DNA from: DATGEP01 sp035310125
GTDB lineage: Bacteria > Chloroflexota > Ktedonobacteria > Ktedonobacterales > JADMIN01
Direction of reading: 5' to 3'
Length of the DNA: 45,658 nt
Assembly: GCA_035310125.1 (NCBI GenBank)
Contig: DATGEP010000010.1
Span: forward strand, 1 to 45,658
Within the stretch, counting starts at the first letter, position 1; each line of letters starts with the position of its first letter. Below, in pieces: positions 1-8,065 of the stretch. Both the position numbers and the translations under genes were made by a program. A model generated the notes under the pieces. The model was given only the letters and a program-made list of their open reading frames with translations, had not been told where the DNA came from and searched no databases.

Positions 1-197
1 GGGGCTGATAAGACTGATAGGGCTGAAGGGCGCGACGTGGCTGAACCGGCAGGTCGAGGTAGTGTGATTGGACATCCCGGCGACCTGCCGATGCGGCCAC
101 TCGATGTTGCCGCGCCGCCTGGAAGCAAATGAAGGCCAGTAGCCGCCCGCGCGACTGCACCAGCACCTCGCACGGTATCGGAGGGTAGGGTAACGAC
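1..197. other. Left-edge stretch without a supportable gene
   Basis: No frame here gives a recognisable protein. The minus frame is open across the whole stretch and could be the start of a gene lying off the left edge, but nothing in its residues is family-like. A purine-rich GGAGGG at 180-185 precedes the merR start. Confidence 0.4.
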
Positions 198-647
198 ATG
201 GAACAATTACGGTCGCATGCGATGACAGTCGGGCAGCTCTCCCGGCGCACTGGCGTGCCGATCAAAACCCTGCGGGAATATGAGCATCTCGGGTTCCTAT
301 ACACCTTGGGCCGAAGCGAGAGTAACTACCGTCTGTTTGGCGATGAGGCGTTGTGGTGCGTCCAGGTGATCCAAGGCTTCCGGTCCCTCGGGTTGACGCT
401 GAAGGAGATCCAGGACCTCGTCACGCAGTATCTCGCGCGCCTCGACGAGCCGTATGACACGCTCCTGAATGAGTACCTGGCGCGGGCACTCGATCGCGTC
501 GAGGACCGCATCGCCTCGCTCCAGTCGCTCCGCCGGCGCATCCTCGATTTCCAGGCAACTTGCACTGGGACGCAAACACCTCCTTCTGAGCTGGCATGCC
601 TCTTTGGATCAGACCCGCGCCGGAGCGCCGCGCCGTCTGCCTCGTGA
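198..647 (+). CDS. merR: MerR-family transcriptional regulator, probably mercury-responsive
   Basis: A 149-residue DNA-binding regulator expected to sit on the promoter 20 bp downstream of its own end and activate merB. Residues 10-75 form the winged helix-turn-helix of the MerR family (VGQLSRRTGV, then LREYEHLG and NYRLF), followed by a long dimerisation helix (about 80-115) and a short C-terminal loop. Metal-sensing MerR proteins use three cysteines. Here Cys122 and Cys134 could supply the two loop cysteines, with wider spacing than in the Tn501 type, but the cysteine normally found at the start of the dimer helix is absent. The only other cysteine, Cys54, lies inside the DNA-binding domain. 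The ATG at 198 follows a GGAGGG stretch with somewhat long spacing. The following merB and the MerR-type operator support a mercury role. Effector identity is inferred. Confidence 0.8.
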   Translation: MEQLRSHAMTVGQLSRRTGVPIKTLREYEHLGFLYTLGRSESNYRLFGDEALWCVQVIQGFRSLGLTLKEIQDLVTQYLARLDEPYDTLLNEYLARALDRVEDRIASLQSLRRRILDFQATCTGTQTPPSELACLFGSDPRRSAAPSAS

Positions 648-666
648 TGCCACTTGGCGATGCCTC

Positions 667-698
667 TTGACTCTCCCCCCGGAGGCAGAGTGTAAGCT
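667..698 (+). promoter_or_regulatory. MerR-type promoter with 22-bp operator dyad ahead of merB
   Basis: TTGACT at 667-672 and TAAGCT at 693-698 are separated by 20 bp, the overlong spacer that MerR regulators untwist. Between and overlapping them, 670-691 is a near-perfect palindrome: ACTCT and AGAGT outer arms, 18 of 22 positions symmetric. Location, spacing and symmetry all match mer operators. The TTGACTC edge is also found in classical mer promoters, while the inner arm sequence differs. Confidence 0.8.
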
Positions 699-750
699 CC
701 TCTCTGTCACCCATGGCGGTCATGGGGAACGGTAGCGGAGGTTTGAGACG

Positions 751-1419
751 ATGAGCGACGCACGTGTAGATGACATGGCGACGAAGATGGAGGACTACCT
801 CCTGGAGTTTGAGCCGGCCCACGCGCGACTCCTCCTCTGGGTATTGCGTTAGGTGGCGCAAGGCCGCCCACTCACGGCAGAGCAGGTGGACCACCACATC
901 GCTGAGCTGGGGGTCGCGCCAGATGCGGCCCGCCAGACCTTGCGCGAATTGACGGAACGGGATGCGCACGGCCAGATTGTCGGCGCTATGGGGTTATCGC
1001 TATCACCGAACGATCACCCGCACCGGCTGTCGGTCAACGGCGTGTCGTTATCGGCCTGGTGCGCCATGGACACGCTCTTCCTGCCCACACTGCTGCAACA
1101 GACGGTGACCGTCGAGTCCCCGTCGCCGGTGACGCACACCATTGTTCGGCTGCGCCTCAGCCCTGAGCGAGTGGAGGAGGTCAGCCCAGCCAGCGCGGTG
1201 GTCTCCCGGGTGATCGTGGACCCTCGCCGCGAGAACCTCACATCGGTCGAGGCCGTCTTGAGTACCTTTTGCCACCACATCCACTTCTTCGCCTCACATG
1301 AGGAGGCCAGGCAGTGGGCCAACGACAGGGATGATATCGCCATCCTGACCGCGGACGAGGGCTTTGCACTGGAACGACAGATCTGGTCGAAGGTCTTCCC
1401 CGACCTCTACGCTGCCTGA
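751..1419 (+). CDS. merB: Alkylmercury (organomercurial) lyase MerB, reading frame interrupted by an in-frame TAG
   Basis: MerB cleaves carbon-mercury bonds in the cytoplasm, releasing Hg(II) for MerA. From the ATG at 751 (GGAGG at 737-741) the frame encodes 33 residues, meets TAG at 850-852, then continues for 188 codons to 1419. Both parts align with MerB: the N-terminal helical region before the stop and GRPLTAEQV after it. The catalytic set is intact, counting from 751: Cys104 and Asp107 in AWCAMDTLF, and Cys174 in TFCHHIHFF, equivalent to Cys96, Asp99 and Cys159 of the characterised enzyme. A GTG at 853 directly after the stop could restart translation, giving a protein lacking the first N-terminal helix, but it has no clear ribosome site of its own. 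Alternatives are a recent nonsense mutation, a sequencing error or suppression. Family assignment is firm; function is uncertain. Confidence 0.85.
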
Positions 1420-1480
1420 GCGGGCGGGGTGCCTGGGCATGCTCGCGTAGTGGCAAAGCTGGTAGCGGCAGTGCGTGGAC

Positions 1481-1517
1481 AGCATGACCTGTAACACGAC
1501 CTGTAGCATGACCTATG
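1481..1517 (+). repeat. Three short tandem units before the next ribosome site
   Basis: A roughly 12-bp unit, GCATGACCTGTA, is repeated three times with small changes at 1483-1517, ending next to the GGAGGTGA Shine-Dalgarno at 1517-1524. Function unknown; it may be slippage-generated. Confidence 0.5.
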
Positions 1518-1530
1518 GAGGTGATTTCCA

Positions 1531-2040
1531 ATGGCAACAAGAATCAACGAGAGGGCAACCGACCAAACTGGCCGGCTGCGCCGGATCGGGAGCATCGGAA
1601 CGGCGGCACGTGTCGTCCTGGGACTCGTGCTTCTAGGCAGCGTGATCCGGGGTGAACGGTTGGCGGGGTTCGAACCGGCCTCATGGGCGCTCGCTCTCCT
1701 CGGCTTTCCTGCTGTGCTCATGGCCTGGCAATGGGTACGTACTCGCCATAAGGTGGCACGCTTCCAAGCAACGGGACCCGTAGGCTACGCGCTCAACGCC
1801 GTGATCTTCCTCGCCCTCTATCTCACCCCGCTGTACGCGCCGGCCCTCGCATTCACCAGCGACGCGACCCTCATCTTCTACGGGGCCTCCATGCTACTCG
1901 CGGCACTGCGGGGCTACGCCGGCTGCGAGGTGCTAGCCGTCTCCAATTGGCTGCTCCGCCGCGATGACCAGGTGGGCTGCGTCGTGTTCGCGCCCCTCGA
2001 CCACCTGGAACATCGGCGATCAAAGCGGTCAGATCACTGA
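1531..2040 (+). CDS. Mer-cluster small integral membrane protein, unknown function
   Basis: A 169-residue protein with a perfect GGAGGTGA ribosome site 6 bp before the ATG. The N-terminal stretch (RRIGSIGTAARVVLGLVLL) resembles the first helix of DUF2892-like inner-membrane proteins. About four hydrophobic helices follow, at roughly 22-42, 50-68, 85-105 and 112-130. The C-terminal part holds two cysteines, Cys146 or nearby in GYAGCEVLAVSN and another in DDQVGCVVF. It lies 111 bp after merB on the same strand with no terminator visible between, so it probably belongs to the mer unit. A mercury transport or membrane-accessory role is a guess from position and paired cysteines; it has no MerT-like CC motif. 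Confidence 0.6.
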   Translation: MATRINERATDQTGRLRRIGSIGTAARVVLGLVLLGSVIRGERLAGFEPASWALALLGFPAVLMAWQWVRTRHKVARFQATGPVGYALNAVIFLALYLTPLYAPALAFTSDATLIFYGASMLLAALRGYAGCEVLAVSNWLLRRDDQVGCVVFAPLDHLEHRRSKRSDH

Positions 2041-2375
2041 AAAGAGAACTAATACACAGCATGACTGGCCAGGCCGAGCTCGACGCAAGCAAGATGGCGA
2101 AGAAATGCTGCTCTGTCGGATGCCGATTGGCTCTCGCCTGAGATGTCCCTTATCATCCACCGGTACAGGAGGCATCTTCTGTCCCTGGGCAACGCAGCAT
2201 TTAGGAGATTTTGACGGTATGCTCTGACTCTGCCGGGCGCCGACGCGTGCAACGACGTGTACGGGCGCCACGATCACGAGTCAGCCGATGCAATATAATG
2301 CCGAGCGGCGGCTGAGCCACCGGCGAAGTGGGACGTCCAATCTAGCGCGCAGCGAACGTGCTGAGGATAAGACTG
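2041..2375. other. Intergenic stretch between the mer unit and the minus-strand pair
   Basis: No convincing gene. A 26-codon frame at 2061-2141 encodes a cysteine-containing peptide (AKKCCSVGC) but has no good ribosome site. The rest shows no repeat or RNA fold that I can support. Confidence 0.4.
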
Positions 2376-3164
2376 CTACGTGGGCATGAGGTGCTGTTGT
2401 CCACGCCGCAGAACCCAGAGCGAGGCGCCCTGCACGAGCAGGGCAGCCACCACGGCGAGCGCGAAGGCTGGGGCGATGCCGAGGGGTTCGAGCAAGGTGC
2501 CGAGGACGAGAAAGAAGCTGGCGAAGGCGAAGAGTCCCAGCAGTAGGCCGCGCAGGACGTTGGTCGCCGCGCCGGAACCCTGCTCGTGGTGCGCGAAGAT
2601 TGTGAGGATGGAGGCGTAGATCGGGAATGGGGAGAGAAGACCGGTGAGGTGGGGACCGAGCGCGGACGCGCTGGCGGTGAGCAACACGACGAATCCGGTT
2701 GCTACCACCATGCGAGCGGGAAGATCCCAGCGAGGCGGCGTGACGGCGAAAAGCGCGCGGCCTTTGGCACGAGCCGGCAGCAATCGGAGGGTGAGGACGA
2801 GCGTGGCAACGGCGATGACAAAGAGGTAGCCAATCGGCAAGAGCAGGTATTCGAGCGCGAATGTGACGGCACCGAAAGCGAGGCAGCCAGCCGCGAGCGA
2901 GCGCGGCCAGCCAAGCCGGCGCGCGGGCCAGGCGTACGCGAGCGAGAAGGCCGCCTGCGACAGGGTGCCAGTCAGAATCCCGGTGGCGGCAGCGGTGGCG
3001 AAGGCGCGGCCGGAGCTCAGCGCGAGAAAGAAGGCTATTGGCCCGGAGGTGAGGGGCAGTCCGACGAGCCACCCGCTCACGGCGGGACCCCACCGGCGCC
3101 CGGCAAGGCTGGCAATACCGATGAGGGCGGGCGTGAGCACGAGCTTGAGAATCAGGCTATCCAT
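2376..3164 (-). CDS. Conserved polytopic membrane protein, unknown function
   Basis: A 262-residue protein that is almost entirely hydrophobic, with about eight membrane helices. The segment near residues 25-50, WGPAVSGWLVGLPLTSGPIA, has the conserved look of an uncharacterised bacterial membrane family, with a second related half around 145-200 (LTASASALGPHLTGLLSPFP), so it may be an internal duplication. There are no charged catalytic motifs. It starts 10 bp after the stop of the glycosyltransferase gene on the same strand and is probably co-transcribed with it. No clear Shine-Dalgarno is visible at the ATG, which may mean translation coupled to the upstream gene. Substrate unknown; the family is not one I can name precisely. 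Confidence 0.6.
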   Translation of the reverse strand: MDSLILKLVLTPALIGIASLAGRRWGPAVSGWLVGLPLTSGPIAFFLALSSGRAFATAAATGILTGTLSQAAFSLAYAWPARRLGWPRSLAAGCLAFGAVTFALEYLLLPIGYLFVIAVATLVLTLRLLPARAKGRALFAVTPPRWDLPARMVVATGFVVLLTASASALGPHLTGLLSPFPIYASILTIFAHHEQGSGAATNVLRGLLLGLFAFASFFLVLGTLLEPLGIAPAFALAVVAALLVQGASLWVLRRGQQHLMPT

Positions 3165-3173
3165 ACTTCGATG

Positions 3174-4607
3174 TTACCCTATCGGTCCAGTACCGATGGG
3201 CTTCTCGATGGGGTATCCGGCGGATGCTTCGGCGGAGGATGGCTGCGCAGCGCGACGGCGCGGTGGGAAGGCGCCGGCAACGGCCAGCACGGGAATGCCC
3301 ATAAAGTAGGTGAATAGACTGTGCCAGGAGAGCGCGAAAGGTAGCAGCCCCAGGATGAGCACGGCTTCCGGCGGGAGCGTGCGCCGCGTGCGTGCCAGCC
3401 AGAGCGCCAGCGCGGATAGCGCGGTGAGCTCCAGCAGCGCGTAGACGGCGGGCGGGAACAGCGGGAGCACACCGCCGCGTGCCAATCCGACGAGCCCCAC
3501 GCCTGATGGAAAGATCGGCAGTGTGACCGGCAGCAGCAGACTTCGCGCCCAGGCGCCCGGCGAGGCAAGCAGAAATGGTAGATTGGGCGCGAGAAACACG
3601 GCGAGGGTAACGGCCAGTCGTGCGAGCGCGGCTTGCGGCCCCTGGCGTTTCCAGATGAGGATGGTGTAGAGCGGCACGAGCGGCCAGATGAGCTGTTTTA
3701 CCGCGCAGGCAAGTCCCAGCAGAAGCGGCGACAGCCAGCGGCGATCCAGCAGGCGCCAGGCCAGCAGCGTGGGCAGCAGCGCGACGACCTCGAATGAGCC
3801 GCGCAGCGTCCAGAATACGAGCAGCGAGCTTGCCGGCAGGAGCAGCCAGAGGATAGGGTGAGCCGTGCGCGGCGCGCCCCATCCCGCCGCGAGGAGAAAC
3901 GCGGCAAGTATCAGCAGCGACGTGTAGAACGTGGTGGGGAGGCCGGCCCAGACTCCCGGTACGTAGATCAGGAACGCCAGCGCGGGATAGCTGTGCAGCG
4001 AAGATGGGGCGTATTCCGGTCCGCGCGTTTGGGGATACGCTCGCTCCTCCTGGGTATCTATGACCACCTGCCTGAGCGGCGGGCCATATATGCTGCCAGC
4101 GTAGCGCCCGGCGCGCAATGGTGTGGCACCGACCGCGGGAAAGTGATTCAGGGCGTCCCAGAACATGGCGTCCGCCCTATAGGGATTCACTCCCCGCAGG
4201 ACGAGCGCGGCGTTGTATTGGTTAAAGGCTGCGGCGTCGGAGTCGTAGATGCCGGTATTGCCCGCATACGCGAAGAGGTTAGCAGCGATGGCTAGTGTGA
4301 TGAGCGTGGTGAGCGCGAGCACGGCAAACACTGCCCGGCGCACTGCTCTGGGCGCCTGGTGATCCGGGCGCTCGGGGGCATCTTGTGGCAGCATCACGGC
4401 CCGCAAGATCAGGATAGTGCCACTCATGAGCAACGCGGCGGTGCAGAGAGCGGTCAGTGCGTTTCCACTCGCACCTGTGAAAAGATCGAGCCAGCCGGCG
4501 GCGGTGTAGGCAAGCGTGCCGGCGCTCAGCCAGAGGAGACGCATGGTGAGCGCGGCGCGGATGGGTCCGCGCGCGTGAGGCGCCAGTGCCGTTTGCTCAT
4601 CGCCCAT
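3174..4607 (-). CDS. GT-C fold membrane glycosyltransferase (DUF2029/GT87-like)
   Basis: A polytopic membrane protein of 477 residues from the chosen start. After a first pair of helices an extracytoplasmic loop holds an acidic motif, YDSDAAAFNQYNAALVLRG, followed by NPYR. This D-x-D-type loop is where GT-C enzymes bind polyprenyl-phosphate sugar donors. A second long loop contains SSLHSYPALAFL, then eight or more helices with KQLIWPLVPLY, typical of the GT87/mannosyltransferase group. It is expected to transfer a sugar from a lipid-linked donor to an extracytoplasmic acceptor; sugar and acceptor cannot be told. The start at 4607 (MGDEQTAL) has AGGAG 11 bp upstream; an earlier ATG at 4664 gives a longer, poorly conserved leader. 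Confidence 0.7.
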   Translation of the reverse strand: MGDEQTALAPHARGPIRAALTMRLLWLSAGTLAYTAAGWLDLFTGASGNALTALCTAALLMSGTILILRAVMLPQDAPERPDHQAPRAVRRAVFAVLALTTLITLAIAANLFAYAGNTGIYDSDAAAFNQYNAALVLRGVNPYRADAMFWDALNHFPAVGATPLRAGRYAGSIYGPPLRQVVIDTQEERAYPQTRGPEYAPSSLHSYPALAFLIYVPGVWAGLPTTFYTSLLILAAFLLAAGWGAPRTAHPILWLLLPASSLLVFWTLRGSFEVVALLPTLLAWRLLDRRWLSPLLLGLACAVKQLIWPLVPLYTILIWKRQGPQAALARLAVTLAVFLAPNLPFLLASPGAWARSLLLPVTLPIFPSGVGLVGLARGGVLPLFPPAVYALLELTALSALALWLARTRRTLPPEAVLILGLLPFALSWHSLFTYFMGIPVLAVAGAFPPRRRAAQPSSAEASAGYPIEKPIGTGPIG

Positions 4608-4721
4608 GAGAGGTTTGCTCCTGAGAGGTGGAGTACGTGCGGGCAAGGAACAACCGCTGCTCACGATGCCGCATCCGTGTTATACTTCTGGCTGGCGGAA
4701 AATGGCAGCGGCATAGCCCTG

Positions 4722-5105
4722 ATGACGCGGGACGCCGCGCGGAAAGAGATGACTGTGACGAGAGAGCAAACGATTGAACGGCTCCGCAGGTGGGCCGAGC
4801 GCGCCAATCATGAGGCGCAATTCGCCGACACACGTGAGGCGATATTGAACTGGCAAGGGCAGGCGCAGGTGCTTGGCGGTGTGGCGACGTATCTGAGCGG
4901 AGCTGGTAGCCAGGCCGACGCCATCGCCACCTGGAAGCAGGTGGTGGCGGACCGCCAGAGCGCGTTGGGCGCCTGGCAGAAAGCGCAGGAAGGGCCCGAA
5001 GCCATGTTCTATGCCGGCATGGTCTCCGGCTACGACGTGGCGCTCACGGCGCTGGCTGACCTGATGGGACGCACGTGGGGCCAGAATTCGCTCGTCTACG
5101 GCTGA
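4722..5105 (+). CDS. Small hypothetical helical protein upstream of glycerate kinase
   Basis: About 127 residues from the ATG at 4722, or 118 from the in-frame ATG at 4749. The latter is preceded immediately by a GGAAAGAG purine run, so the start is uncertain. The protein is soluble, alpha-helical and rich in Ala, Gln and Trp (ILNWQGQAQVLGG, ATWKQVV, LGAWQKAQEG), with no metal or nucleotide motif. It ends 25 bp before the glycerate kinase start, suggesting one transcript. The frame extends upstream as open sequence antisense to the glycosyltransferase, but that part has no protein character. Family not recognised. Confidence 0.5.
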   Translation: MTRDAARKEMTVTREQTIERLRRWAERANHEAQFADTREAILNWQGQAQVLGGVATYLSGAGSQADAIATWKQVVADRQSALGAWQKAQEGPEAMFYAGMVSGYDVALTALADLMGRTWGQNSLVYG

Positions 5106-5130
5106 TCGCCGGTTCCGTACCGCCAGGGAG

Positions 5131-6306
5131 ATGGAGCCTATCGTGAAGATCGTCGTCGCGCCGCAGTCGCTCAAGGGAAGCCTGGAGGCCGAGCAGGTGG
5201 GCGAGGCTATCGCCGCCGGCATTCGCGCGGTGTGGCCAGATGCGAGCGTGGTGATAGTGCCCGTCGCGGACGGCGGCGAGGGGACGGTACGCGCGCTGGT
5301 GGCGGCGACCGGCGGTACACGCGCGTATGCGGAGGTGCGCGGACCACTGGGTGACACGGTGCGCGCGGAATACGGTTTGTTGGGCACCCGCGAAGGGCAG
5401 GATACGGAGCGGATGGCTGTCATCGAGATGGCCGCCGCCTCTGGGCTGCCCCTCGTCCCTCCGGGGCGGCGTGATCCATTGCGCGCCACCACGTACGGCA
5501 CTGGTGAGTTGATGCGAGCCGCGCTGGATACCGGGTGTACAGACATTCTCATTGGCATCGGCGGCAGCGCCACCAACGACGGCGGCGCGGGTATGGCGCA
5601 GGCGCTGGGGGCGCGCCTGCTGGACGCTTCTGGCGCGGACTTACCGCCGGGAGGCGCGGCGCTCGCCCGGCTCGACCGGATAGATAGCGGCGGTCTCGAT
5701 CCGCGCCTGCGCGCGGTGCGTGTACGGGTTGCCTGCGATGTCTCGAATCCCCTCTGCGGTCCCACCGGCGCCTCCGCTGTCTATGGTCCACAGAAGGGCG
5801 CCACGCCGGAGATGGTAACTGCACTCGATGGCGCTCTTGCGCACTATGCGGAGATCATTCAGCGGGACCTGGGCGCCGATGTGGCACAAGTGCCCGGCGC
5901 TGGTGCGGCGGGTGGGCTGGGCGCGGGGCTGCTCGCATTCACGCGTGCCGAGCTAGTTCCCGGTGCGCGCGTCGTTCTCAATGCGCTGGACTTCGCCGCG
6001 ACGGTGCGCGGCGCCACTCTGGTGGTGACCGCGGAGGGGCGGCTGGACGCACAGACGGCGTATGGGAAGGCAGTTGGTGCGGTTGCCGCCGCGGCACATC
6101 AGGCCGGTGCGCGCGTCGTGGCCCTCGCGGGCAGCGTCGCCGCGACTGACGCTGAGCTGGCCGCGCTCGGTATTGACGCGGCCATATCGCTTCCCGATGG
6201 GCCGATGTCATTGGAGGAGAGCATGGCTCACGCGGGGCGCCTCGTGACCACCGCTGCCGCCCGTGCCATGCGGCTGATCCAGCTCGGCGGCGCGCTGATA
6301 GGCTGA
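5131..6306 (+). CDS. garK: Glycerate kinase (GarK/GlxK family)
   Basis: Phosphorylates D-glycerate with ATP, in this family usually to 2-phosphoglycerate, feeding glycolysis from glyoxylate or glycerate breakdown. The protein, close to 390 residues, has the standard landmarks: KIVVAPQSLKGSL at the N-terminus, ADGGEGT near 47-53, a glycine-rich IGIGGSATNDGGAGM near 145, and VTAEGRLDAQTAYGK near 300. Length is normal for the family. The frame opens at ATG 5131, but the GTG at 5143 gives the usual family N-terminus (MKIVVAP) and has GGAG 6 bp upstream, so it is the more likely start. It lies just after a small unknown gene. There is no adjacent regulator or glycerate transporter to show which pathway feeds it. 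Confidence 0.9.
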   Translation: MEPIVKIVVAPQSLKGSLEAEQVGEAIAAGIRAVWPDASVVIVPVADGGEGTVRALVAATGGTRAYAEVRGPLGDTVRAEYGLLGTREGQDTERMAVIEMAAASGLPLVPPGRRDPLRATTYGTGELMRAALDTGCTDILIGIGGSATNDGGAGMAQALGARLLDASGADLPPGGAALARLDRIDSGGLDPRLRAVRVRVACDVSNPLCGPTGASAVYGPQKGATPEMVTALDGALAHYAEIIQRDLGADVAQVPGAGAAGGLGAGLLAFTRAELVPGARVVLNALDFAATVRGATLVVTAEGRLDAQTAYGKAVGAVAAAAHQAGARVVALAGSVAATDAELAALGIDAAISLPDGPMSLEESMAHAGRLVTTAAARAMRLIQLGGALIG

Positions 6307-6511
6307 GCGCCGCCAAACGCGTGCGACGATATGCGCAGCGCGGGCGCTCGCGGGTGCGATCGCCTGCGCATGTTGGCCCGCAAGTTGCCTGTGCGTGGGT
6401 AGAATTACCTTTTGGCACGCAGCACACGCCGGCCAGCCATCCTGCTACACTACGTCAGGACGCGAGCACGAGGACGTGAGCACAAAGCATCAGGATGAAC
6501 GGGGCGGAAAG

Positions 6512-7789
6512 ATGCCAGGACATCCCACCAAGAAGACGCTACTCGGTGAGCCTACTTCCAATCCAGACTGGTCCCGCCGGCGTGATATCGCGCTTTCCGT
6601 CATCGGCTGGTTTGTCATTCTGGCAATCGGCCTCTGGGCAGCGGCGCACATCATCGGCGCGCTCCTGACGGTGATCGTCGCGGCGCTGCTGGCGTACGCG
6701 ATCTTTCCGCTGGTTCGCATGTTCTCGCGGGTGCTGCCGCGTTTCGCGGCGATAGCACTGGCATACCTGTTGGTCATCGGCGCGCTGGGCATCATTAGCT
6801 ATCTCATCATTAACACGGCGGTGGGGCAGATTACGGCGCTGGCGAACCAGATCGCCGCGCTGCTGGAGCCGGGGAAGAATGGCGCCCCCTCGCGTCTTAC
6901 GATCGAGCTGGAAAAACTGGGGATCTCGGCTGCGCAGATAAATAGTCTGGGCAATCAGATTGTCGGGCAGGCCCAGGGGCTTGCGGGTTCAGCGCTACCA
7001 GTCATCGCTGGCGTCTTTGGTGGCATCGTGGATGTTATCCTGGTGATCGTGCTGAGCATTTACCTGGAGATTGATGGCTATCGCATCGCTCGCTGGCTGC
7101 GCACGAAGTCGCCAATGAAGGTGCGCCCGCGCGCGGCGTTCGTCATCATGACGTTTGAGCGCGTCGTCGGCGGATATGTCCGTGGACAAATCCTGCTCGC
7201 CGCGCTGATCGGGGTGCTGGTCGGCATCGGCATGGCGCTGCTCCATGTGCCATACGCACTGCTGCTCGGTTTGTTCGCCTTCGTGCTGGAGTTCATCCCG
7301 ATTATTGGCGTCTTCATCTCAGGAGCTGCGTGTGTGCTGCTGGCGCTGACGCAAGGCTTCGTGCTTGCCATTGTGGTGCTGATCTACTTTATTGGCATAC
7401 ACATCATCGAAGGCGACGTAGTGGGACCGCGTATCGTGGGTCGCGCCATCGGACTGCATCCGGCCGTGTCCATCTTCGCCTTGCTGGCGGGCGCCGAGCT
7501 ATTCGGACTCTGGGGAGCGCTTTTCGCGTCGCCAGTCGCCGGTGTTATCCAGGAAGTCATCGTCGAAATCTGGCATGAGTGGCGCGAGACGCACCTACAA
7601 CACTTCCCAGAAGAGTATGGACCACCACTGCCCGTCACGACGCATGCGCACGGGACGGACTCGCGCCCGTCATCGCCCCGGCGCGCGGCACTTTGGCATC
7701 TGCCCGAGCGTCATAGTCACACTGACGCCACGGCTAGAGCGCAGCCCCGCGATCCGTCCACCGAGCCAGGCGCACCGCACCATCGGTGA
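6512..7789 (+). CDS. AI-2E family transporter / PerM-type permease
   Basis: A polytopic inner-membrane protein of 425 residues in the AI-2 exporter-like superfamily (formerly UPF0118). It has two N-terminal helices (about 22-60), a loop that is soluble and amphipathic (residues 95-150), then the conserved core with YVRGQILLAALIG, FAFVLEFIPIIGVFISG and GDVVGPRIVGRAIGLHP, the family signature. The ATG at 6512 sits behind a GGGGCGGAAAG purine run; a GTG at 6476 is an alternative. The last 50 residues are charged and low in complexity. Characterised members export autoinducer-2 or act as Na+/H+ or other antiporters, so the substrate here is unknown. It stands alone after glycerate kinase, with a 205-bp gap. 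Confidence 0.85.
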   Translation: MPGHPTKKTLLGEPTSNPDWSRRRDIALSVIGWFVILAIGLWAAAHIIGALLTVIVAALLAYAIFPLVRMFSRVLPRFAAIALAYLLVIGALGIISYLIINTAVGQITALANQIAALLEPGKNGAPSRLTIELEKLGISAAQINSLGNQIVGQAQGLAGSALPVIAGVFGGIVDVILVIVLSIYLEIDGYRIARWLRTKSPMKVRPRAAFVIMTFERVVGGYVRGQILLAALIGVLVGIGMALLHVPYALLLGLFAFVLEFIPIIGVFISGAACVLLALTQGFVLAIVVLIYFIGIHIIEGDVVGPRIVGRAIGLHPAVSIFALLAGAELFGLWGALFASPVAGVIQEVIVEIWHEWRETHLQHFPEEYGPPLPVTTHAHGTDSRPSSPRRAALWHLPERHSHTDATARAQPRDPSTEPGAPHHR

Positions 7790-8065
7790 TCGTGCCGCAC
7801 GACCTCGATTGCGTTCCTCCACTATGACTATTGCCCTATGACACGTTCCATTGATACGGTTTGCTCGTTTCACGCAATAGCTACTCTATTGTGGTCTGTT
7901 TGTTGTGCCGCCGCATCATACCAGGCGCGGGTGCGCGCTCGCGGCATGGCATGTGGGCTGAAGCCCATCACGTACGCCAAGAACTCACTCGAATTGCGTT
8001 TCATTTATGCCACGCGGTCGGAGCGGATCGCAATCATTTTGACTCATGGGGAAGGTACCGAACCT

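Noticed and set aside
421..969. Minus-strand frame across merR and the mer promoter
   Set aside because: Antisense to merR and merB, no domain, composition typical of a shadow frame.
2061..2141. 26-residue cysteine peptide frame near the mer unit
   Set aside because: No ribosome site and too short to judge; the CC-x-x-x-C pattern could be chance.
2586..3317. Long plus frame of 243 codons
   Set aside because: Antisense to the membrane protein gene; highly charged and Gly-rich, with no domain.
4359..4721. Upstream extension of the small gene before glycerate kinase
   Set aside because: Antisense to the glycosyltransferase start and lacking protein character; the start was moved to 4722.
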